Counted from the stretch's first letter, positions 1 to 7,427 are shown. The stretch is DNA of 64,000 nucleotides from Arenicella xantha (GCF_003315245.1 NZ_QNRT01000003.1:1-64000); one strand, 5' to 3'. Numbers and translations: made by a program. Notes: generated by a model not told the origin, from the letters alone.

Positions 1-13
1 CTAGAGTAAAAAA

Positions 14-98
14 TGCATAACAAGTTGTCAAAGTTCACTCCGCAGCAAGCTGCTCCGCGGGACGCGTTTTCAACGCGCCCCTTGGCAAGGCGTTAGGT
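14..98 (+). repeat. attC site 1
   Basis: Closes a cassette that begins left of the window. It runs from the TAAC inverse core to GTTAGGT and has the CACTCCGC/GCGGGACG inner stem found in most sites here. Confidence 0.88.
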
Positions 99-420
99 GT
101 GTTCTGTCTGTTTAGCTAAAACGGTCGTTGATAAGAAGTGTTTCGTTGGTGCAAACTTTCTGGTGTGAGGCAGCCTAGAAAACTGGTTCATCGTTGTAAG
201 TTAAGTATTTATATCGTTTTGGTCGAACAGCATTTTTACCACTAAACGAATTCTGATAGTCTGGCTTAGTATATGATATAAATGGTTTTGTTCTATGGAG
301 GCAAAAGGAAGTGCATCAAGTCATCGAAAAAGTCACACCACCTAACAAGGCGTCAAAGTTCACTCCGCCAACAAGTTGGCTGCGCGGGACGGCTGCTTCG
401 CGCCGCCCCTTGGCTTAGCG
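93..420 (+). mobile_element. Cassette 1, no standard gene (twin copy A)
   Basis: A 328 bp cassette from just inside one core site to the next. It holds no ORF of normal size. It aligns without gaps to the following cassette, also exactly 328 bp, with scattered substitutions, so the pair arose by duplication or repeated capture. A 53-codon frame starts at 282 and reads through the attC to 443; both copies keep it, but it has no clear ribosome site. It may instead carry a promoter or a small RNA; no strong consensus promoter is visible. Confidence 0.8.
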
Positions 421-426
421 TTAGGT
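340..426 (+). repeat. attC site 2
   Basis: Inverse core ACCTAAC fits RYYYAAC exactly and the core is GTTAGGT. Member of the common CACTCCGC/GCGGGACG class. Confidence 0.92.
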
Positions 427-748
427 GTGTCCTGTCTATTTAGCTAAACCAGTCGTTGATAAGAAGTGTTTCGTTGGTGCAAATTTCCATGAGTGAGGCA
501 GTCTGAAAAACTGATTCATCGTTGTAAGTTAAGTATTTATATCGTTTTGGTCGAACAGCATTTTTATCACTAAACGAATTCTGATAGTCTGGTTGAGTAA
601 ACGAAAGAAATGGTTTTGTTCTGTGGAGGCAAAAGGAAGTGCATCAAGTCATCGAAAAAGTCACACCACCTAACAAGGCGTCAAAGTTCACTCCGCCAGC
701 GAGCTGGCTCCGCGGGACGGCTGCTACGCGCCGCCCCTTGGCTTAGCG
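421..748 (+). mobile_element. Cassette 2, no standard gene (twin copy B)
   Basis: Second 328 bp copy of the gene-less cassette. Differences from the first copy are point substitutions spread over its length, so the duplication is not brand new. Its conserved small frame, starting at 610, runs through attC 3 and is in phase with the next cassette's gene, giving a 173-codon open frame to 1131. The next cassette has its own ribosome site and start, so a fusion protein is not required. Confidence 0.8.
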
Positions 749-754
749 TTATGA
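668..754 (+). repeat. attC site 3
   Basis: Inverse core ACCTAAC, core GTTATGA. Nearly identical to attC 2 except in the variable loop. Confidence 0.92.
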
Positions 755-771
755 ATACAAGGAGATCAATA

Positions 772-1131
772 ATGTTTAAAGTTCTTATTCCCATTTTCCT
801 TATCGTAGTTTCTTCTTCAGCAAAATCTCAAGATTGGAATGAACGTCAAACAGAAGGTAGTCTTAATACGGCAAACGTAATTAATTCTGCTTGGGAGTTG
901 AGAAGGCTTTCTGAGAGCTTAGAACCCGGAATAGATACTCGTTGTTATATCGCGAAACTTGCTGCATTTAAGGCAAAGAGCCTTCCTGCTGCTGCAGAAA
1001 TAGTTAAGCGGTATGAAAGCACCGACTCTGATCGCTTTGCAGTCCAGAGTGCTGAACAAGCCATAGAAATTTTTAGTCAGAATAGAGTTCAAGAAATAGC
1101 CAATGAATGTAAGAGTAATAAAGATTCATAA
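772..1131 (+). CDS. Cassette 3: small exported protein, unknown
   Basis: Protein of 119 residues with a clear Sec signal: a lysine, a hydrophobic run of about 16 residues and a Ser/Ala-rich cleavage region near residue 20. The mature part is mostly helical and charged, with two cysteines (about residues 57 and 113) that could form a disulphide. I chose the ATG at 772 because AAGGAG lies 8-14 bases upstream. The frame is open further upstream into cassette 2, and an ATG at 751 sits in the attC core, but neither has a comparable ribosome site. Family not recognised. Confidence 0.72.
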   Translation: MFKVLIPIFLIVVSSSAKSQDWNERQTEGSLNTANVINSAWELRRLSESLEPGIDTRCYIAKLAAFKAKSLPAAAEIVKRYESTDSDRFAVQSAEQAIEIFSQNRVQEIANECKSNKDS

Positions 1132-1209
1132 CAAGAACCCAAAGTTCACTCCGCAGCAAGCTGCTCCGCGGGACGCGTTTACAACGCGCCCCTTGGCTTG
1201 GCGTTATAT
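1126..1209 (+). repeat. attC site 4
   Basis: Overlaps the stop codon of the preceding gene. Core GTTATAT; common class. Confidence 0.92.
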
Positions 1210-1228
1210 GTGTCAACAAACATGAGTA

Positions 1229-1441
1229 TTGAAACCGATGCCTGAGTCTATAGAAATAACATTATGGGAACGATTCGATTCAAATTCGAAATCGTGGAAA
1301 TATAATCATTACTCAGAAGGCTTTTTTGAAGACCAAGATCGACCAATTCCAAAGGGAAAAGTTCAAGAAGGCAGCTGGCCAAGTGGAACTTGGAGAAAAC
1401 AAAAAGCTGTTTTAAAAGTTAAAAAAATCATCGAGGAATAG
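1229..1441 (+). CDS. Cassette 4: 70-residue soluble protein, unknown
   Basis: Short, charged protein with no signal peptide or membrane segment, rich in Trp, Lys and Glu; the last 15 residues are strongly basic. The start is uncertain: TTG at 1229 gives 70 residues and ATG at 1238 gives 67, and neither has a good ribosome site. A seven-codon frame (1222-1245) overlaps the start in another phase and could be a translational coupler. It fills its cassette, with attC sites on both sides, which is the main reason to accept it. Family not recognised. Confidence 0.6.
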   Translation: MKPMPESIEITLWERFDSNSKSWKYNHYSEGFFEDQDRPIPKGKVQEGSWPSGTWRKQKAVLKVKKIIEE

Positions 1442-1465
1442 CTCAAAAGTGTTTCTAGTAAAAAC

Positions 1466-1552
1466 ATATAACAAGGCGTCAAAGTTCACTCCGCCAACAA
1501 GTTGGCTCCGCGGGACGGCTGCTTCGCGCCGCCCCTTGGCTTAGCGTTAAGT
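1466..1552 (+). repeat. attC site 5
   Basis: Inverse core ATATAAC, core GTTAAGT; inner sequence almost the same as attC 2. Confidence 0.92.
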
Positions 1553-1562
1553 GCATCAAACC

Positions 1563-1949
1563 ATGAAGATAAATTCTAGATTAAAAATTTTTCTGAGTGC
1601 GCTGGCAGGGACAATTTTTGGATATGTCCAAAGCTCATCAAGTATTCCAGGCTTATCAAAAATCGCCTTCAACCCAAATACGATTTATTCCATTATAATT
1701 TTTGGGGGTTTAGCGGGTTTTTTTATCGGTATGTACTCAATAAGTAAGTCCAACAAGGAAGAAGATAGGCATGCTGGCTACGCATTTTTTCTTTGCTTAT
1801 GTGCGGGGATCAGCATTCCAACATTGTTAAGAGATTATAATGGAGCAATATTCGAGAGCTTAAGCATGGTTAGTGCTTTTTTTGGCTCAATCGCAGTCTT
1901 CTTAGTTTTAGGTGGGGCCGTCAGTGCAATTTTCAGCAAGAGCACTTAA
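1563..1949 (+). CDS. Cassette 5: four-helix membrane protein, unknown
   Basis: Protein of 128 residues with about four hydrophobic segments (roughly residues 8-25, 41-58, 70-88 and 100-123) and a short charged loop, KSNKEEDRH, near the middle. Glycine-rich helices suggest a small inner-membrane protein. ATG at 1563 is preferred; GTG at 1551 would place the start inside the attC core. Ends immediately before the next attC. No family recognised. Confidence 0.68.
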   Translation: MKINSRLKIFLSALAGTIFGYVQSSSSIPGLSKIAFNPNTIYSIIIFGGLAGFFIGMYSISKSNKEEDRHAGYAFFLCLCAGISIPTLLRDYNGAIFESLSMVSAFFGSIAVFLVLGGAVSAIFSKST

Positions 1950-2024
1950 CAAGCTCAAAAACTTTCGCTCACTGCGTTCACTTGGACGCGCAGAAAACGC
2001 GCGCCCGTTTTAAGGGCGTTATAT
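1944..2024 (+). repeat. attC site 6
   Basis: Inverse core ACTTAAC, core GTTATAT. Belongs to a second class (GGACGCGCAG...GCGCGCCCGTTTTAAGG) shared with sites 9 and 19. Confidence 0.9.
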
Positions 2025-2052
2025 GTCCGAAAAGCTAAGGAGATCTTAATCT

Positions 2053-2361
2053 ATGTTAGAACTTCGCCCCAACTGTGAAAGCTGTGATAAAGATCTTCCT
2101 CCAGAATCAACTGAAGCTTGTATATGTACTTATGAATGTACTTTTTGTTCTAATTGCGTCAGCAACTTGCTAATGAACGTTTGCCCAAATTGTGGTGGTG
2201 GGTTTTCTCCTCGGCCAATACGTCCAAAAAAGGAGCGTAGAGTTGGCGTAAGTCTTTTGCATCAACCCGCTTCAATGTCTAGGGTAAATACAAAGTACAC
2301 TGCGGCTGAAATAACTGATTTTTCTAATGCCGTTAAAGACATTAAACCAGAGAACCGATAG
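2053..2361 (+). CDS. Cassette 6: DUF1272 cysteine-rich protein
   Basis: Protein of 102 residues. It opens with MLELRPNCE and has an eight-cysteine array in the first 50 residues (CxxC, CxC, CxxC and the CPNCGGG motif), the hallmark of the DUF1272 family. The cysteines almost certainly bind zinc; the biochemical role of the family is unknown. The tail after residue 60 is basic, then acidic and helical, longer than the short core seen in most relatives. A strong AAGGAGAT ribosome site precedes the start. DUF1272 genes are usually chromosomal, so finding one as a cassette is of some note. Confidence 0.85.
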   Translation: MLELRPNCESCDKDLPPESTEACICTYECTFCSNCVSNLLMNVCPNCGGGFSPRPIRPKKERRVGVSLLHQPASMSRVNTKYTAAEITDFSNAVKDIKPENR

Positions 2362-2374
2362 TGCGATTAACAAC

Positions 2375-2464
2375 ATATAACAAGTGTGTCATGTTCGCAC
2401 GCAAAAAGCGCGTGCTGGGACGGCTTACGCTGCGCTCCAGCCGCCCCATACACAAGCGTTAGTT
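2375..2464 (+). repeat. attC site 7
   Basis: Inverse core ATATAAC, core GTTAGTT; inner stem GGACGGC/GCCGCCCC differs from the common class. Confidence 0.88.
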
Positions 2465-2468
2465 TTAC

Positions 2469-2960
2469 GTGATTCATCAACGGCCTAATGACCTTCTCGA
2501 AATTTATCTTGAGGGGCAATACTATTATTTGGTTGTTATGACTAAAATAGTACTATTCGGAGGGAATATTGTTTTCGGATTTCATAGCGATGGCGAACAA
2601 AAAAGTCCTAAATTTCTATTATCACAAGCACATCCGAATGGTTTCAATTGTTGTGTAGATTTACTTTACGCAAAAAAGCATGGTGAAGTAAAACGAGTAG
2701 CTTCCATTACTAGCATCGAGAAGTACTGGCTCACAAAATTTGCTAAATCTCCGATTTATTTTGGTAGTAACCTAGAACGAACATGGGGATGGAAGATTTA
2801 CTCAATAAAAGACTTAAAAAATATTAAAAAAATCAGAATCTTCCTATTTGGAGAACATAAACAAGCAATGGACTATAGTTGCTGTGGATTTTTGTTTTAC
2901 ATCCAGTTAGTAGAGAGGAAATATCTGTTGGGACAAAGCATGTTTCTAAATGAAAACTAA
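2469..2960 (+). CDS. Cassette 7: unknown 163-residue protein
   Basis: Starts at GTG 2469, five bases after the attC core, without a strong ribosome site. Predicted to be soluble and beta-rich, with many aromatic residues (YYYLVV near residue 20, a GWK segment near 110) and a short CC pair at about residue 138. No signal peptide; no nuclease, toxin or binding motif I can name. Its size and aromatic content are in keeping with small effector or immunity proteins, but that is a guess. The gene ends inside the next attC. Confidence 0.62.
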   Translation: MIHQRPNDLLEIYLEGQYYYLVVMTKIVLFGGNIVFGFHSDGEQKSPKFLLSQAHPNGFNCCVDLLYAKKHGEVKRVASITSIEKYWLTKFAKSPIYFGSNLERTWGWKIYSIKDLKNIKKIRIFLFGEHKQAMDYSCCGFLFYIQLVERKYLLGQSMFLNEN

Positions 2961-3035
2961 CAAGTTGCCAAAGTACACTCCGCCTTCGGCTCCGCGGGAC
3001 GTCGCTCTGCGCCGCCCCTTGGCTTGGCGTTATAT
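2955..3035 (+). repeat. attC site 8
   Basis: Inverse core AACTAAC overlapping the stop codon; core GTTATAT; common class with a short loop. Confidence 0.92.
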
Positions 3036-3040
3036 TTATC

Positions 3041-3316
3041 ATGTCTAAATTCTGGAGAAATACTCTTGGTTTACTTGCGGGAGCTGCAATATTTTTTGTT
3101 GGTACGAGTCTATTTACCTATATTAGAAAGGGAAAGTGTTTAGAACTCGATGGCACGTATTCCGGCTACAGTTACTGCGAGTCTGCTGCTGGAACGCGTA
3201 TCGAAATAGAGCTCACCATTACTGAATATATAGTGGTTCTGGGAACTTTCACGATAGTGTGTTGCTTGATCTTATGGGCAACAAATAAATTAACTAAACG
3301 TCTTGAAAAAATATAA
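3041..3316 (+). CDS. Cassette 8: two-helix membrane protein, unknown
   Basis: Protein of 91 residues with transmembrane segments at about residues 8-28 and 62-82. Between them lies a 30-residue periplasmic or cytoplasmic loop with two cysteines (KCLELDG and YCES), possibly a disulphide. The tail is basic (KLTKRLEKI), suggesting it lies in the cytoplasm. The start is only five bases past the attC core, so initiation may depend on translation from upstream. No family recognised. Confidence 0.65.
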   Translation: MSKFWRNTLGLLAGAAIFFVGTSLFTYIRKGKCLELDGTYSGYSYCESAAGTRIEIELTITEYIVVLGTFTIVCCLILWATNKLTKRLEKI

Positions 3317-3391
3317 CAAGCTCAAAAACGACAGTACACTTCGTGTGCTCGGACGCGCAGAAGACGCGCGCCCGTTTTAAGGGCGTTATAT
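3311..3391 (+). repeat. attC site 9
   Basis: Same class as site 6; inverse core ATATAAC, core GTTATAT. Confidence 0.9.
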
Positions 3392-3403
3392 GAGTAGCTA
3401 AAT

Positions 3404-3718
3404 TTGAATATGTGGCCAAAATCGTATTATTTAGCAATGAGCAGAATGCTGTATATGGAGGTATTTATTATTGCAATTGCGATGTTGATATATATTGGCA
3501 TAGGTGGCTTGGTGGGTCGTAGTTCACCAGAAGTATTTTTGTATTTTGTGGGCTCAATACTCTATACCTCAATAGCATTCTATATGGCATGCGTGTTATT
3601 TGGTTTGGTCGCTCTGGTTAAAAGGCAGCAGGTTCTTACTTCTTTATTCAAACTGCTTGTAGCTAGTGTCGTTGCAGTATTTCCTGCTGCAGTTGTACCG
3701 AACTTTTTGCCGATATAG
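3404..3718 (+). CDS. Cassette 9: three-helix membrane protein, unknown
   Basis: About 104 residues with hydrophobic segments near residues 18-36, 45-70 and 80-102. TTG at 3404 and ATG at 3410 are both possible; they differ by two residues and neither has a good ribosome site. Soluble parts are very short, so it is likely an integral inner-membrane peptide. No motif or family recognised. Confidence 0.62.
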   Translation: MNMWPKSYYLAMSRMLYMEVFIIAIAMLIYIGIGGLVGRSSPEVFLYFVGSILYTSIAFYMACVLFGLVALVKRQQVLTSLFKLLVASVVAVFPAAVVPNFLPI

Positions 3719-3726
3719 TAGGTTTC

Positions 3727-3841
3727 ATATAACAAGTTTGTGAACAGGACATTTTTTGCTACTCTTCGTTTTGGAGTGGCTGCGCCACTTTACTCCAAAA
3801 CTACGTTTCGCAAGAAAATGCCTGTTACAAAGGCGTTATAC
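3727..3841 (+). repeat. attC site 10 (long palindromic class)
   Basis: 115 bp site with a long interrupted palindrome: TTTTGGAGTGGC pairs with GCCACTTTACTCCAAAA around its centre. Inverse core ATATAAC, core GTTATAC. Confidence 0.87.
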
Positions 3842-3859
3842 AACAATAGGACCGTACGA

Positions 3860-4393
3860 TTGAGATACTATCTTTCAATAGCAATGATTTTACTCGCTTC
3901 GTTTATGAGTTTTTTGTACAAAGACTATATAAGCGCGGTATTCCTCGATTCTTATGAAATCGAATTCGAAATAAAATTGGATGGACGTAGTGAAAACGTA
4001 CATATTGGAACCTTTGCCGATCAACGAGAAAACTTAAAATCGTCTGGTGAAATCGTCGTTGTTAGTTCTGAGGTTGAGATCTCTATTACATACCCGTTGA
4101 ATTCTCCTTCGGTATTTAAGGTGCACTCGGAAGGTGGTTTTACTCGGTTAGAATTGGTGGATAAAATATCAGAGTTGTATAAGATGGTGTATGAAGAGGA
4201 GGAGGCGACCACCAAAATATCTATAATCCCAGTAGAAAAAAGGATGGAGGAAATGGGCTTAATTAATAGAAATACCACCGACGGAAAATATCAGATTTGG
4301 GGCCACGATCTAGGTGATCTAGTCTTGGATGGTGCGCATATATACAAAGATGAAAACGGTATAGTTTCTGTAAATCTATACGTACAGTCATAG
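3860..4393 (+). CDS. Cassette 10: membrane-anchored protein, unknown
   Basis: Protein of 177 residues with one N-terminal hydrophobic helix (about residues 3-22), then a soluble acidic domain rich in beta structure and Glu. The likely start is TTG at 3860, eight bases after an AGGA; ATG at 3884 would cut the helix. The frame is open further upstream, but only through the attC site. Topology suggests a single-pass anchor with an exported domain. No catalytic motif is visible and no family is recognised. Confidence 0.65.
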   Translation: MRYYLSIAMILLASFMSFLYKDYISAVFLDSYEIEFEIKLDGRSENVHIGTFADQRENLKSSGEIVVVSSEVEISITYPLNSPSVFKVHSEGGFTRLELVDKISELYKMVYEEEEATTKISIIPVEKRMEEMGLINRNTTDGKYQIWGHDLGDLVLDGAHIYKDENGIVSVNLYVQS

Positions 4394-4410
4394 AGTTATG
4401 CCAAACAAAT

Positions 4411-4520
4411 GTATAACAAGTTGCTGCTACGGACACAAAATAGTTGGCACCTTTCCTGCGTTCGCTGGCGCTCAGCAACAAAGGTGCCAACTATTTTGTG
4501 GCGCAGAGCAATGCGTTATG
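4411..4520 (+). repeat. attC site 11 (long palindromic class)
   Basis: Contains a nearly perfect inverted repeat, ACAAAATAGTTGGCACCTTT against AAAGGTGCCAACTATTTTGT, about 20 bp per arm. Inverse core GTATAAC, core GTTATGT. Confidence 0.9.
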
Positions 4521-4531
4521 TGTAAAAACGA

Positions 4532-4843
4532 ATGAAGAATTTGCTCCTAGTTATATTTATAGTGTTCATCACAAGTGGTTGCGCCACTCAGAAGACATAT
4601 ATTGGTTCAGTTACATCTTGCCAGAATGAGCCAGTATTAAGTGCCGCTGTTGAGGCATGGAAGAATCAATTGATTCCGTTTCATCTTCCGGTAAAACTAG
4701 GAGAAACTAAAACAGATCAAGATGGAGCGTTCGTACTAAGCACTAAAAAGGCCGCGAGCTTCTTTGTTTACTCAGGTGAAAAACTAAATTTTTCAACTCA
4801 CCCAAAAAAATCAATAAATAAATGTACCAAGTCAAACACATAA
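4532..4843 (+). CDS. Cassette 11: small lipoprotein, unknown
   Basis: Protein of 103 residues with a lipoprotein signal: MKNLLLVIFIVFITSGC, where the lipobox ITSGC puts the lipidated cysteine at residue 17. The mature domain looks like a small beta-rich fold with a conserved-looking TKTDQDGAF stretch, reminiscent of carboxypeptidase-regulatory-like or transthyretin-like domains, though I would not assign it. Two further cysteines flank the domain. Probably anchored to the outer membrane, as the residue after the cysteine is Ala rather than Asp. Confidence 0.7.
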   Translation: MKNLLLVIFIVFITSGCATQKTYIGSVTSCQNEPVLSAAVEAWKNQLIPFHLPVKLGETKTDQDGAFVLSTKKAASFFVYSGEKLNFSTHPKKSINKCTKSNT

Positions 4844-4925
4844 CAAGGCGCCAAAGTATAACTCCATTCGCTGCGCTCATTCCGCGGGACGTCGCTCCGC
4901 TCCGCCCCTTGGCACGGCGTTATGA
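4838..4925 (+). repeat. attC site 12
   Basis: Inverse core ACATAAC overlapping the stop codon; core GTTATGA; common class. Confidence 0.92.
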
Positions 4926-4943
4926 CTACAGAGAGCCCAATCT

Positions 4944-5345
4944 ATGAAAAATATTGTTTTAACTATTTTAATATTCATATTGTTTAGTTTTGGTATTTCT
5001 CTAGATAGTTTTGCTAAAGAGCGAGCTTCTGATGCCTTGCTAACCGCTAGAATGATTTATGGCTTGGCCAAGGCCAATGGTGAATCAGCAGATCCATATG
5101 AGAGAGAGGCTTACGCTATTGAATCTATAGCCGAAGTATGGGAAGAGTTACGACAAAAGGGTCAGGCTGAATCAAACAAGAGCCTTGATGAATTAGTTTC
5201 TGTTAATAAAGCCGGGTATATCAAAGAATATACATGGCACTATTTGAAGAAGAAAAACTGGAAGAAACCTAGGAGGCTAAAAACCAAAGAGTTTGAAGAT
5301 TGGAGTAAAGAAAATTTGTTTGATCATGAGCTGAGTTATTTATAG
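4944..5345 (+). CDS. Cassette 12: exported helical protein, unknown
   Basis: Protein of 133 residues with a signal peptide (residues 1-24, likely cleaved after SFA). The rest is charged and helical, with a basic cluster near the C-terminus (KKKNWKKPRRLK). The start lies 18 bases after the attC core, with GAGAG upstream as a weak ribosome site. No family recognised. Confidence 0.68.
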   Translation: MKNIVLTILIFILFSFGISLDSFAKERASDALLTARMIYGLAKANGESADPYEREAYAIESIAEVWEELRQKGQAESNKSLDELVSVNKAGYIKEYTWHYLKKKNWKKPRRLKTKEFEDWSKENLFDHELSYL

Positions 5346-5367
5346 GGAAAACCTCGGTGAATATGAG

Positions 5368-5445
5368 TCATAACAAGGCACCAAACTATCACGCTTTTAG
5401 CGCTCGGACGCCACTGTCGTGGCGCCCGTTGGCTTAGCGTTATGG
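5368..5445 (+). repeat. attC site 13
   Basis: Inverse core TCATAAC, core GTTATGG; short site with an ACGCCAC/GTGGCGCC stem. Confidence 0.88.
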
Positions 5446-5449
5446 TCTT

Positions 5450-5869
5450 ATGAATAAACTACTTTTTCTAATATCATTAATAATACCTGCAGTGAGTGGA
5501 GCAGAGGTAATTGTCCCCGAAGTGGTTCTATATAAATGGGGATACGAATCTATAGGCACGGACGAAAAGTCACAATCGATTAAGCGAATCAAAGGCGAGC
5601 GCTGGTCAGCTGATGAAGTTTATTATCCGCGGTTTACTTTGAGTAAATCTTGCCATTCGTCTGAAGCTGAAGCTTTATTAAAGCAGGAAAGTATAATTGA
5701 TAATCTGAAAAATGACCCCTTTAAGGGGACCAAAAGTCACTACGATAGCTTTGTATGCTCAGCATGTTTGTATTCGATTACAACTACTGCAAGAGTAACC
5801 TACCTAGAGCATCAGCCGGGTATTTTGTTAAAGTATGAGGCTTATATTAAGAAAGGGGCAAAACCATAA
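5450..5869 (+). CDS. Cassette 13: exported protein, unknown
   Basis: Protein of 139 residues with a signal peptide cleaved near VSGA (residue 18). The mature part is soluble with three cysteines (KSCHSS and VCSACL), so it could form a disulphide or bind metal. The start is four bases after the attC core, which leaves no room for a normal ribosome site between them. No family recognised. Confidence 0.68.
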   Translation: MNKLLFLISLIIPAVSGAEVIVPEVVLYKWGYESIGTDEKSQSIKRIKGERWSADEVYYPRFTLSKSCHSSEAEALLKQESIIDNLKNDPFKGTKSHYDSFVCSACLYSITTTARVTYLEHQPGILLKYEAYIKKGAKP

Positions 5870-5983
5870 CAAACGGCTCCATGCAGACGCCCAAACCTAC
5901 GCTGCTTTTGTGGGTTTCGCTGCGCTACACTTTACCACAAAAGCCTCTCCGGTTCGGGCGCTGGTGAGAGCCGGGCGTTATGT
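5864..5983 (+). repeat. attC site 14 (long palindromic class)
   Basis: 120 bp; GCTTTTGTGG pairs with CCACAAAAGC across the centre. Inverse core CCATAAC, core GTTATGT. Confidence 0.87.
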
Positions 5984-6007
5984 GCTGTCAGTCCGAGAGG
6001 TTTTCAA

Positions 6008-6415
6008 GTGGTTAGCTATTGGATAAATTTCATATTTATGCCGCTTATTCTATCGGCCGTAATTTTTATTTCTGGAGAAATCTCTCTATATTTTTTACTC
6101 GTAGTATTTTTATTTCTACACTTTATAGGTGAACGGAATTGTGGAAAATGGCAAACGTTTATCAAATCTAAGTTTGGGGTTGGAGCAACGGCCGTTCTGG
6201 TAATGGCAGCAGCACTATCCTTATCTGTGTCAGGCGTCATTCTGTACATTACTTGGGGCCATAACCCGCAATGCGAGTTCCATTGTGGTGGTGCTATTAA
6301 TTGGTTAAATTGGCTGCCCTATGGTGCAATATCGGCATTTTTAACGTACTCTATTTCATACGTAATTGGCATGGCACTATTGGCATTTTTTCAAAATATC
6401 CGCGTAGGCACATAA
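6008..6415 (+). CDS. Cassette 14: four-helix membrane protein, unknown
   Basis: Protein of 135 residues starting at GTG 6008, seven bases after GAGAGG. Hydrophobic segments lie near residues 8-40 (possibly two helices), 58-82 and 100-128. A loop around residues 86-95 carries two cysteines and a histidine. It resembles many small inner-membrane proteins but no family is certain. Confidence 0.66.
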   Translation: MVSYWINFIFMPLILSAVIFISGEISLYFLLVVFLFLHFIGERNCGKWQTFIKSKFGVGATAVLVMAAALSLSVSGVILYITWGHNPQCEFHCGGAINWLNWLPYGAISAFLTYSISYVIGMALLAFFQNIRVGT

Positions 6416-6526
6416 CAATTTTGTCCAGCCGACGTTTTGGTCTACGCTTCTTTTTGTGCATGGCCTTCGGCCATTTTTACACAAAAATCAACTACAACCA
6501 AAACGCGGCTGACAAAGGCGTTATGA
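6410..6526 (+). repeat. attC site 15 (long palindromic class)
   Basis: 117 bp; arms include CCGACGTTTTGG with CCAAAACGCGGC, and TTTTTGTG with CACAAAAA. Inverse core ACATAAC, core GTTATGA. Confidence 0.87.
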
Positions 6527-6530
6527 ATAC

Positions 6531-6953
6531 ATGAATAAATATTTGATGCTAGCAACTCTCTTAGCTTTTTCATTAATCATAGCCGTTAAAGCTGATGAAA
6601 TCGTTAAACCAATTCCAACGGACATGCCAAATCAGCACACTTTTGTTCTTATGTTGTCAGCTAAATTTAGTTGTGGTCTTAAACGTTGGCCAGCTGATCT
6701 AAATGAGCTCAAGGCATTTCAGGAGATCAATGAAATTGAATTAGGTGTCGTTCCAAATTGGGGCTGGATATTTGGTGAAGAATTCAGCTTTGAAAAATCT
6801 AAGAATAAAATGGATTTGGTTTCGGTCAGCATAGCGCCAGAGGGAAACCCTATTACCGTAAAGTCTTATCAGGAAAAGCCTCTATGTGAAAATGGTTCAA
6901 TCACAATACGTGGCGCGCATGTGGACATCGATTTTGGTGAAGAAGATTCATAA
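6531..6953 (+). CDS. Cassette 15: exported protein, unknown
   Basis: Protein of 140 residues with a signal peptide cleaved near VKA (about residue 21). The mature part is acidic with two cysteines (about residues 48 and 118), and several prolines near its start suggest an extended segment. It begins four bases after the attC core. No family recognised. Confidence 0.68.
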   Translation: MNKYLMLATLLAFSLIIAVKADEIVKPIPTDMPNQHTFVLMLSAKFSCGLKRWPADLNELKAFQEINEIELGVVPNWGWIFGEEFSFEKSKNKMDLVSVSIAPEGNPITVKSYQEKPLCENGSITIRGAHVDIDFGEEDS

Positions 6954-7016
6954 CAAGTCAAACAACGCCTGCGGCTTGGACGTGCTATTCGCACGCCTGT
7001 TTTTGAGGCGTTATGT
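6948..7016 (+). repeat. attC site 16 (shortest)
   Basis: Only 69 bp. Inverse core TCATAAC, core GTTATGT; stem arms AAACAACGCC.../...CCTGTTTTTGAGG. Confidence 0.85.
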
Positions 7017-7297
7017 GGGTTACTAAATTTATGACAATTGAAGTCCTTCTATGGAGTGGGTTAGCGTTAGTTCTTACACTAAACCTAATTGTGAGTATTG
7101 CTGTAGCATTAAATTCTCCTGAATATTTAGGTAGCCAGAAGTTATACAAAATTCTGTTTGTTTGGCTTGTGCCAATAGTTGGTGCGATCCTTGTATGGAG
7201 CTTCCGTCGTATTGACAGAGCTGAAACCTTATCAACAGCGGAGCGTAAAAAATCCAGAGAGTGGTCAGCGGAAAATGACAGTTGGTTCCACGGATGA
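7013..7297 (+). CDS. Cassette 16: two-helix membrane protein, PLDc_N-like
   Basis: Protein of 94 residues with two transmembrane segments (about residues 10-32 and 44-63), then a basic RRIDRAE tail. The second helix and its approach (KILFVWLVPIVGAILVW) resemble the PLDc_N domain found at the N-terminus of cardiolipin synthases and in small stand-alone membrane proteins; this is a tentative match. ATG at 7013 overlaps the attC core, so recombination would rebuild the start; ATG at 7031 is an alternative. Neither has a strong ribosome site. Confidence 0.6.
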   Translation: MWVTKFMTIEVLLWSGLALVLTLNLIVSIAVALNSPEYLGSQKLYKILFVWLVPIVGAILVWSFRRIDRAETLSTAERKKSREWSAENDSWFHG

Positions 7298-7323
7298 TCT
7301 AAAGGTATGAGTAAACTAAAACC

Positions 7324-7413
7324 ACATAACAAGTTGTCAAAGTTCACTCCGCTGCAAACGACGTAGTTCCGCGGGACGTTCGCTCCGCTCCGCCCCTTGG
7401 CAAGGCGTTAGGT
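7324..7413 (+). repeat. attC site 17
   Basis: Inverse core ACATAAC, core GTTAGGT; common class with a longer loop. Confidence 0.92.
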
Positions 7414-7427
7414 GAATCTTTAAATCT

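Noticed and set aside
2833-3042. Minus-strand frame of 69 codons across attC 8
   Set aside because: It lies opposite the cassette gene and the attC stem; no ribosome site or family.
4411-4520. Possible insertion-sequence terminal repeats
   Set aside because: The inverted repeat encloses only a few bases and no transposase, and sits exactly at an attC position.
4263-4629. Frames on both strands through the palindrome of attC 11
   Set aside because: They exist because the inverted repeat lacks stops on both strands; they cross the cassette boundary without a start signal.
5835-6026. Frame through attC 14
   Set aside because: Made of attC sequence; overlaps the better-supported gene starting at 6008.
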